Assembly: GCF_014649335.1 (NCBI RefSeq)
Contig: NZ_BMSV01000001.1
Span: 744,001-808,000, forward strand
Direction of reading: 5' to 3'
Length of the DNA stretch: 64,000 nucleotides
Source of the DNA: Streptomyces roseolilacinus
GTDB taxonomy: Bacteria > Actinomycetota > Actinomycetes > Streptomycetales > Streptomycetaceae
The notes below the pieces were generated by a model. The model ran no database searches. It saw only the letters and a list, made by a program, of their open reading frames with translations, and was not told where the DNA came from. This document shows positions 58,385-64,000 of this stretch, one piece after another. Position 1 is the first letter of the stretch; each line of letters begins with the position of its first letter. Both the position numbers and the translations under genes were made by a program.

Positions 58385-59049
58385 GCGGTGCCTCCCTCGG
58401 CGGTGCCGGGGGTGCCGTCGGCGCCGTTCCGGCCCGGGGCCTCGTCAGGGGCCTGGGCGGGGGGCTCACCGGAGGCCTGGGCGGCGGCCTGCTCGGTGGC
58501 CCGCTCGGCCTCCTGCTCGGCGGCCCGCTGGGCGGCGAGCTTGTCGGCCGTCTTGCGCGCGGCGGCCAGCTCCTTCGGCTCCTCCGCGCCCGGGTCCAGG
58601 GCGGGCGGCTCCGGGACGGTCCACATCCACTCGCGGAGCTTGTCCCGCTCGTGGGTGAGGTCGCGGATGTCCGTCTCCGCGTACTCGAACTCCGGCGACC
58701 AGAACAGCGCGTCGAAAGGACACACCTCGATGCAGATGCCGCAGTACATGCAGAGCGAGAAGTCGATGGCGAAGCGGTCGAGGACGTTGCGGCTGCGTTC
58801 GCGCCCGCCGGGCGCGGCGGGCGGCACCGTCTCCTTGTGGGAGTCGATGTAGATGCACCAGTCGGGGCACTCGCGGGCGCAGAGCATGCAGACCGTGCAG
58901 TTCTCCTCGAACAGGCCGATGACGCCGCGGGAGCGCGGCGGCAGTTCGGGCTGGACGTCGGGGTACTGCGCGGTGTGGCTCTTCCTCGTCATCGTCCGGA
59001 GGGTGACGGCCAGCCCCTTGGCGAGGCCGGATCCGGGGAACGGAGGCAC
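58381..59049 (-). CDS. nuoI: NADH-quinone oxidoreductase subunit I (2x[4Fe-4S] ferredoxin)
   Basis: The 222-residue protein has two complete cluster motifs: [12 protein letters not shown] (Cys51, 54, 57, 61) and [12 protein letters not shown] (Cys100, 103, 106, 110), so it can carry clusters N6a and N6b. A C-terminal Ala/Gln/Glu-rich extension from about residue 150 is unusual compared with most bacteria. GTG overlaps the nuoH stop (TAGTG). Confidence 0.95.
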   Translation of the reverse strand: MPPFPGSGLAKGLAVTLRTMTRKSHTAQYPDVQPELPPRSRGVIGLFEENCTVCMLCARECPDWCIYIDSHKETVPPAAPGGRERSRNVLDRFAIDFSLCMYCGICIEVCPFDALFWSPEFEYAETDIRDLTHERDKLREWMWTVPEPPALDPGAEEPKELAAARKTADKLAAQRAAEQEAERATEQAAAQASGEPPAQAPDEAPGRNGADGTPGTAEGGTA

Positions 59050-60017
59050 TACTGGATCACCACCTTGACGACGCCGGTGAGGGCGATCTGGGCGAGGGCG
59101 AGCGGCACGAGCGTGGTCCAGGCGAGCTTCTGCAGCTGGTCCTCGCGCAACCGCGGGTAGCTCACGCGCAGCCAGATCACGACGAAGGCGAGCACGGCCG
59201 TCTTCAGGAGCGTCCACACCCAGCCCAGGCCGTCGGCGCCGAACGGGCCGTGCCAGCCCCCCAGGAAGAGGACGGTGGTCAGACCGCACAGGACGACGAT
59301 GCCCGCGTACTCGGCGAGCAGGAACAGCGCGAAGCGGAGGCCGGTGTACTCGGTGTACGCGCCGAAGATGATCTCCGAGTCGGCGACCGGCATGTCGAAC
59401 GGCGGGCGCTGGAGTTCGGCGAGGCCGGCGACGAAGAAGACCAGGGCGCCGACGATCTGCCAGGGCAGCCACCACCACTCGAACGCGTCGAGGATGCCCG
59501 GCAGCGACACCGTGCCGGCCGCCATGGCGACCGAGGCGGCGGCGAGCAGCATCGGCAGCTCGTACGCGAGGAGCTGTGCGGCGGTGCGCAGGCCGCCGAG
59601 GAGGGAGAACTTGTTGGCGGACGCCCATCCCGCCATGAGCGAGCCGAGCACGCCCACGCCCATGACGGCGAGGACGAAGAAGATTCCCGCGTTGACGACC
59701 ACGCCGACCGCGCCCTCGCCGGGGCCGATCGGGATGGCGACGAGGACGAGGAGGTACGGGAGGAGCGCGACGGCGGGGGCGAGCTGGAAGATGCGGCGGT
59801 CGGCGTTGGCCGGGACCACGTCCTCCTTCTGCGCGAACTTCACGCCGTCCGCGACGAGCTGCGCCCAGCCGTGGAAGCCGCCCGCGTACATGGGGCCGAG
59901 GCGGCCCTGCATGTGCGCCATCACCTTGTGCTCGGTCTGCCCCACGACGAGGGGCAGGACGAGGAACACGGCGAAGACGACGACCAGGCGGAGGGCGACG
60001 TCGAGTGCGTCGTTCAC
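59049..60017 (-). CDS. nuoH: NADH-quinone oxidoreductase subunit H
   Basis: The 322-residue protein has eight spans and the conserved loop that binds quinone at the top ([20 protein letters not shown], later [20 protein letters not shown]). It joins the membrane arm to the hydrophilic arm and lines the quinone tunnel. GTG overlaps the nuoC stop. Confidence 0.96.
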   Translation of the reverse strand: MNDALDVALRLVVVFAVFLVLPLVVGQTEHKVMAHMQGRLGPMYAGGFHGWAQLVADGVKFAQKEDVVPANADRRIFQLAPAVALLPYLLVLVAIPIGPGEGAVGVVVNAGIFFVLAVMGVGVLGSLMAGWASANKFSLLGGLRTAAQLLAYELPMLLAAASVAMAAGTVSLPGILDAFEWWWLPWQIVGALVFFVAGLAELQRPPFDMPVADSEIIFGAYTEYTGLRFALFLLAEYAGIVVLCGLTTVLFLGGWHGPFGADGLGWVWTLLKTAVLAFVVIWLRVSYPRLREDQLQKLAWTTLVPLALAQIALTGVVKVVIQ

Positions 60018-61333
60018 GCGTCTCCTTCGGGGCGTCGTCGGTCGGGGGCGGAGCCGGACCCGGGTGCGGGGTCGGGATCCGGGGCGGAGGCCGGGTCGGG
60101 GTCCGGGGCGGGAGCCTGGGTGGCGTCCGGGGCGGGAGCCGGATCGGCGTCCGGGGCGGGTGTGGGGCCCGTGGCGGGGCGGGGTTCCGGGGTCGCCGGC
60201 GGCTCGGGACTCCCGGACGGCTCCGGGCCCGTGCCGGCCGGCGGGGCCTGGGGGGCCCGCGCGGGTTCGGCCGCTCCGTCGTCGAAGGCGGGGCGGGGGT
60301 TGTTCCAGGGGGCGTCCGCGCTGCGGGTGCGCGGGGGCGCCGCCGGGGCGGGTGCGGGTCGCTCGGGCGCCGAACCCTCGGTTCCGGATGCGGTGCCCTC
60401 GGTTCGGGGTGCGCTGTCCTCGCTCCGGGAGGGGACGTTTTCACCCCGGGGCGCGGTGTCCCCGCCCCGGGACGCGGTCTCCTCGCGCTGGCTTGCCGAG
60501 CCCTCGCCGGCCGTGCGGCTGCGGCGCTGCGTGGCGGAGCCCTCGCCGGCCGTACGGGTGCGACGGGGACGGGGAGCGGCCGTCTCCGGTGCCGGACCCG
60601 CGGCCGGGGCCCCGGTGGCCGCACTCGCGGCCGGGGCCTCCGTGGGCGGAGTGGCCGTCTGGCCGGCCGAGCCCTCGCCCGCCGTACGGGTGCGGCGCGG
60701 CGGGCGCTCGGCCGCCCCCGCGCGCGGGGTGCGGGCCGGGCGGGCCGGGGCCGGCGGGAGCTGGCCCTTCAGCGGCCCCCACTCGTTGGGGTCGGGGACG
60801 CCGGGCGGCAGCATCTGGCGCCGCTTGGGGCCGCCGTGCTCGGACTCGCCCGGCTCCTTGGCGCCCGGCCACGCCTTGGCGACGCGGGCGGCCAGGACGA
60901 AGTCCTTGCGGAGGGGGTGGCCCTCGAAGTTGTCGGGGAGCAGGAGGTGCGCCGGGTTCGGGTGGCCCTCGAAGGTCACGCCGAACATCTCGTGCGTCTC
61001 GCGCTCGTGCCAGGCGGCGCCCGCGTACACGTCCACGGCCGTGGGCAGGGCGGGGGCGCCGTGCGGGACCGTCGTCCGCAGGAGGAGGCGGCGCACCCGT
61101 CCGCCCTCCAGCGCGACGACGTGGGCGCAGACGCGGAAGCCCGTGCCGGGCTCGTCGACGGCGCTCAGCCAGTCGAAGTAGGTGCAGCCCAGCTCGTCGC
61201 GGGCGGTCTCCAGGGCGGCGATCCACGAGCCGGCGGGGACGTCGACCGTCAGCAGGTCGTACGCCCGTTCGGCGGTGGTCTCCGGGCCGAAGACGTCGGT
61301 GACGGCGTCGGGCAGCGTGTCGTACGCGTTCAC
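60014..61333 (-). CDS. nuoC: NADH-quinone oxidoreductase subunit C with long disordered C-terminal tail
   Basis: The 439-residue protein is NuoC at its N-terminus (about 180 residues). The signature [20 protein letters not shown] and [17 protein letters not shown] is clear. A tail of about 250 residues follows, rich in Pro, Ala, Glu and Arg, with at least three repeats of R(T/S)RTAGEGSA and a final Pro/Asp run. Most bacterial NuoC proteins end after the core, so the tail is exceptional. It may bridge partners in the cytoplasm. The GTG overlaps the nuoB stop. Confidence 0.93.
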   Translation of the reverse strand: MNAYDTLPDAVTDVFGPETTAERAYDLLTVDVPAGSWIAALETARDELGCTYFDWLSAVDEPGTGFRVCAHVVALEGGRVRRLLLRTTVPHGAPALPTAVDVYAGAAWHERETHEMFGVTFEGHPNPAHLLLPDNFEGHPLRKDFVLAARVAKAWPGAKEPGESEHGGPKRRQMLPPGVPDPNEWGPLKGQLPPAPARPARTPRAGAAERPPRRTRTAGEGSAGQTATPPTEAPAASAATGAPAAGPAPETAAPRPRRTRTAGEGSATQRRSRTAGEGSASQREETASRGGDTAPRGENVPSRSEDSAPRTEGTASGTEGSAPERPAPAPAAPPRTRSADAPWNNPRPAFDDGAAEPARAPQAPPAGTGPEPSGSPEPPATPEPRPATGPTPAPDADPAPAPDATQAPAPDPDPASAPDPDPAPGSGSAPDRRRPEGDA

Positions 61334-61959
61334 TGCGCACCGCCCCCGGGGGCGGGCGGCGGGGTGACGAGGCCGCTGCGCAGGGCGGCGGTGGAGGGGC
61401 GGGAGGCCCCCCGGCCGTACCGCTCGTGGAGCGACTCGCGGGCGATCTTCTCCTGGAGCTTCAGGATGCCCTGGAGGAGCGCCTCGGGCCGCGGCGGGCA
61501 GCCCGGTACGTACACGTCGACCGGGATGATCTGGTCGACGCCCTTGGTGACGGAGTACGAGTCCCAGTAGGGCCCGCCGCAGTTGGAGCAGGCGCCGAAG
61601 GAGATCACGTACTTCGGCTCGGGCATCTGCTCGTACAGGCGCTTCACGGCGGGCGCCATCTTGTCGGTGACCGTGCCGGACACGACCATCAGGTCGGCCT
61701 GGCGCGGGCCGGGCGCGAAGGGGATCACGCCGAGCCGGATGAAGTCGTGGCGGGCCATCGACGCCGCGATGAACTCGATGGCGCAGCAGGCCAGCCCGAA
61801 GTTGAAGACCCACAGGCTGTAGCGGCGGCCCCAGTTCAGGACCACCTTCATCGGCTCGGGCGCCAGCCGCGACAGCACGCCCAGTCTCTGCGGCTCGGGC
61901 AGCGGCACCGGCTCGGACGGCACGCGGGTGGCGCCGGTGGCGCCGGGAGTCACGTCCAT
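61330..61959 (-). CDS. nuoB: NADH-quinone oxidoreductase subunit B
   Basis: The 209-residue protein has the N2 [4Fe-4S] ligands: adjacent Cys58 and Cys59 (LACCAIEF), Cys124 ([10 protein letters not shown]) and Cys154 (VPGCPPRPE). N2 is the last cluster before quinone. It starts ten bases inside the end of nuoA. That the cluster is complete although the quinone-site partner NuoD is missing suggests another NuoD-like subunit is supplied from elsewhere. Confidence 0.96.
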   Translation of the reverse strand: MDVTPGATGATRVPSEPVPLPEPQRLGVLSRLAPEPMKVVLNWGRRYSLWVFNFGLACCAIEFIAASMARHDFIRLGVIPFAPGPRQADLMVVSGTVTDKMAPAVKRLYEQMPEPKYVISFGACSNCGGPYWDSYSVTKGVDQIIPVDVYVPGCPPRPEALLQGILKLQEKIARESLHERYGRGASRPSTAALRSGLVTPPPAPGGGAQ

Positions 61960-62342
61960 GTCAGGACGCCCTTCTTGTACGCGTAGAGAAGTCCCACGGC
62001 CAGGAAGCCGAGGAAGACGAACATCTCGACCAGCGTGGTGGCGCCGTACCCCGTCTCGGCGAAGACGGTCGCCCACGGGAAGAGGAAGATCGAGTCGACC
62101 GCGAAGATCACGTAGAGGAAGGCGTAGACGTAGTAGCGGACCTGGGTGTGGGCCCAGCCCTCCCCCACGGGGTCGACGCCGCACTCGTACGTCAGGAGCT
62201 TCTCCGGCGTCGGCACGACGGGGCGGAGCAACCGCCCGGCCGCGAACGCGACGGCCACGAAGAGCACGCCGATGGCGGCGAGGAGTCCGACGGCCGAGTA
62301 GCTCTGGAAGTAGTCGGCCGCGAGCCCGGTCTGTTCCGGCAC
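61950..62342 (-). CDS. nuoA: NADH-quinone oxidoreductase subunit A
   Basis: The 130-residue protein has three spans and the conserved [20 protein letters not shown] loop, with Cys and Glu that line the quinone tunnel entrance. GTG start at 62342 follows AGAGGGACG. First gene of the cluster; the nuoA-nuoN chain runs with overlaps almost throughout. Confidence 0.95.
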   Translation of the reverse strand: MPEQTGLAADYFQSYSAVGLLAAIGVLFVAVAFAAGRLLRPVVPTPEKLLTYECGVDPVGEGWAHTQVRYYVYAFLYVIFAVDSIFLFPWATVFAETGYGATTLVEMFVFLGFLAVGLLYAYKKGVLTWT

Positions 62343-62409
62343 GTCCGTCCCTCTCTCTTCCTGCCCCCGTGGGCGCCGATCCGGCGATCCGGCGATCTGT
62401 ACGCACGGG

Positions 62410-62437
62410 AGTCTAGGCCCTGGCAAAGCCCGGGTAA
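62410..62437 (-). promoter_or_regulatory. Possible nuo cluster promoter, with a palindrome between divergent genes
   Basis: On the minus strand TTACCC (62432-62437) and TAGACT (62410-62415) are 16 bases apart, a moderately good pair. Next to it lies GGTGGGGTTATCCCCACC (62457-62474), a perfect 7-bp palindromic hairpin in the gap between nuoA and the sensor kinase gene. It could be an operator or terminator-like element. Confidence 0.35.
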
Positions 62438-62532
62438 TCAGCCGTGTCGCACCCGAGGTGGGGTTATCCCCACCGGACGCCACCCACGTACCCCATGGCG
62501 CGGCCGGGTCACGGCCCGGCAGGCTGGGCGCC

Positions 62533-63714
62533 ATGACCACGCGCAGCGACCGTCCGGCTCCGGCTCCCTCCTCCCGCACGGGACGCCTCGGGTTCGGGGC
62601 GGCCATGTGGAAGGAGGTCGTCCATCTGTTGTCGAACCTGCCAGTATCCCTCGTCGCGTTCGTCTATGTGACGGTGGCGGTGGCGGTGGGGGCGGCCCTG
62701 TCCGTGACGGTCGTCGGGTTGCCGCTGCTGGCGGCCGGGCTGGCCGGGGCGCGGCTGGTCGGGCGGGTGGAGCGGGCGCGGGCCCGGGGGCTGCTGGGCG
62801 TGCGGATCGAGGAGCCGAGCCGTCCGCCGCGCCGGCCGGGCGGGGGCGCGGCGGACGCGGTCTGGTCGGTGCTGGGGGACGCGGTGGCGTGGCGGACGGT
62901 GCTGTACGGGTTCGTGCGGCTGCCGTGGGGCGTGCTGACGTTCGCGGTGACCCTGGTGGCGCTGGTGGTGCTGTGGCCCGCGCTGCCCTATCTGGTACGG
63001 GCGATGACCAACGCCGACCGGGCGATGGTGCGGGGGCTGCTGGGGCCGTCGGACGAGTTGGAGCGGCGGGTCGCGGAGCTGGAGTCGGACCGGGGGGTGG
63101 TGGTGGACGTGGCGGCGGCGGACCTGCGCCGCATCGAGCGCGACCTGCACGACGGCGCGCAGGCCCGCCTCGTCGCCCTCGCCATGGGGCTCGGTCTGGC
63201 GAAGGAGAAGGCCGCCGAGGACCCGCGGGCGGCGGCCCGGATGGTGGAGGAAGCGCACGGCGAGGTGAAGCTCGCCCTCCAGGAGCTCCGCGACCTGGCC
63301 CGCGGCATCCACCCGGCCGTCCTCACCGACCGGGGCCTGGACGCCGCCCTGTCGTCCGTCGCGTCGCGCTGCACGGTGCCGGTGACCGTGACGGTCGACC
63401 TGCCGGAGCGTCCGGCGGAGGCGACGGAGGGCATCGCGTACTTCACGGTGTCGGAGCTGCTGCAGAACGTCTCCAAGCACGCCCGCGCCCACCACGCCAC
63501 CGTCGACGTCTGGCGCACCGGCGACCGCCTCCTCATCCAGGTCACCGACGACGGACGCGGCGGAGCCGACCCCACCCGCGGCACCGGCCTCGCCGGCCTC
63601 GCCGAACGCCTCGACGCCGTCGACGGGCTGTTCGTCGTCCACTCCCCGCCCGGGGGGCCGACGACCGCGACCGCCGAGCTGCCCTGGCGGAGCCGTACGG
63701 CCGCACACCGCTGA
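62533..63714 (+). CDS. NarL-family sensor histidine kinase
   Basis: The 393-residue protein has two hydrophobic pairs (VSLVAFVYVTVAVAVGAALS and LTFAVTLVALVVLWPALPYL) and the HisKA_3 dimerisation motif RIERDLHDGAQARLVALAMG with His206. The ATPase domain carries TVSELLQNVSKHA (N box) and DDGRGGADPTRGTGLAGLAE (G boxes). It should autophosphorylate and pass phosphate to a LuxR/NarL-type regulator, probably encoded nearby outside the window. The ATG at 62533 follows GGCGCC, a weak site; it is divergent from nuoA. Confidence 0.88.
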   Translation: MTTRSDRPAPAPSSRTGRLGFGAAMWKEVVHLLSNLPVSLVAFVYVTVAVAVGAALSVTVVGLPLLAAGLAGARLVGRVERARARGLLGVRIEEPSRPPRRPGGGAADAVWSVLGDAVAWRTVLYGFVRLPWGVLTFAVTLVALVVLWPALPYLVRAMTNADRAMVRGLLGPSDELERRVAELESDRGVVVDVAAADLRRIERDLHDGAQARLVALAMGLGLAKEKAAEDPRAAARMVEEAHGEVKLALQELRDLARGIHPAVLTDRGLDAALSSVASRCTVPVTVTVDLPERPAEATEGIAYFTVSELLQNVSKHARAHHATVDVWRTGDRLLIQVTDDGRGGADPTRGTGLAGLAERLDAVDGLFVVHSPPGGPTTATAELPWRSRTAAHR

Positions 63715-63733
63715 CCCCGCGACCGCACCCGCC

Positions 63734-63799
63734 GCCGACCCCGGCGGCGCCTCCCGCCGACCCCGGCGGCGCCTCCCGCCGACCCCGGCGAAGCACCCC
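63734..63799 (+). repeat. 22-bp tandem repeat after the kinase gene
   Basis: GCCGACCCCGGCGGCGCCTC-CC is present in two exact copies (63734-63755 and 63756-63777) and a diverged third (63778-63799). It lies in the gap between the kinase and the next gene; function unknown. Confidence 0.8.
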
Positions 63800-63923
63800 G
63801 CGGACCTAGGCGGCGCGCGCCGCCGGGTGCGGCGGGCGCGCCCCGCCGCGTGCGCCTCCGAGCAGGGGGCGCGCGCTCCCCGACCGACATCCCACCCCGA
63901 ACGAGCGGAGACGGACCCTTCCC

Positions 63924-64000
63924 ATGGCCATGGCATACGGGCCGGACACCGGCCACCCGCGCGCACCGCGCCTCCCCGCCTGGCTGGGCGCCCCCCTGGC
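63924..64000 (+). CDS. Start of a further gene, cut by window edge
   Basis: The first 25 codons read MAMAYGPDTGHPRAPRLPAW, then LGAPL. GGAGACGG precedes the ATG. The RLPAW-type opening is seen at the start of NarL-family sensor kinases in streptomycetes, and the position next to such a kinase fits. Too little sequence remains to be sure. Confidence 0.4.
   Translation, partial: MAMAYGPDTGHPRAPRLPAWLGAPL

Overview
The window is a piece of a Streptomyces (or very close actinomycete) chromosome. The base composition is very GC-rich, GTG and TTG starts are common, and the order of housekeeping genes (rpsG, rpsL, rpoC, rpoB, rplL, rplJ, rplA, rplK, nusG, secE, tRNA-Trp, and further on rpmG, murB, a NuoD-less nuo cluster and htpX) is the core order of that genus. 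The four tRNA genes do not encode the 3' CCA.

Region by region. (1) 1-434: start of rpsG and all of rpsL (minus strand), with a good promoter at 629-657. (2) 814-18043: an accessory locus wedged between rpoC and rpsL. Its left arm holds regulators: an XRE-type protein, a WhiB-like protein, a small HTH protein and three proteins of unknown function. Its right arm (4931-18043, all plus strand except one gene) is a siphophage-type tail module in canonical order: tail terminator, major tail protein, assembly chaperone with a -1 frameshift product, two tape-measure-like proteins, distal tail protein, Gp37/Tal-like hub, baseplate and fibre proteins, amidase, and two small membrane proteins. There is no capsid, portal, terminase, protease or integrase gene. 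The simplest reading is a domesticated, headless, non-contractile phage-tail particle (F-type tailocin). A LexA-like box and repeated 15-bp sites point to dedicated regulation. (3) 18122-31361: rpoC, rpoB, rplL, rplJ, a LolA-like lipoprotein gene, rplA, rplK, nusG, secE and tRNA-Trp, all minus strand, with recognisable promoters, attenuators and terminators. (4) 31624-41910: core metabolism. This holds an aminotransferase, an adenosine deaminase homologue, a TetR/oxidoreductase divergent pair, an ECF sigma factor with a membrane partner, murB, the MaoC pair hadA/hadB, rpmG, tRNA-Met, tRNA-Thr, an amidohydrolase and an NAD(P)-binding protein. (5) 42055-47498: an accessory islet ending at tRNA-Tyr. 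It contains a ScoMcrA-like type IV restriction enzyme, a split RibD-like deaminase/reductase pair, an XRE-TPR regulator with a striking palindromic operator, and a frameshifted GntR remnant. (6) 47691-52170: YajQ, Ogt and AlkB alkylation repair, an APC permease and HtpX. (7) 52331-62342: a ten-gene nuo cluster (A, B, C, H, I, J, K, L, M, N) lacking D, E, F and G. (8) 62533 to the end: a NarL-family sensor kinase and the start of another gene.

How it works together: the core genes make RNA polymerase, ribosomal proteins, translation and secretion factors, cell wall and respiratory membrane arms. The tail locus sits inside this conserved neighbourhood, separated from rpoC by a strong terminator, and can be read as a self-contained particle-plus-lysis unit with its own regulators.
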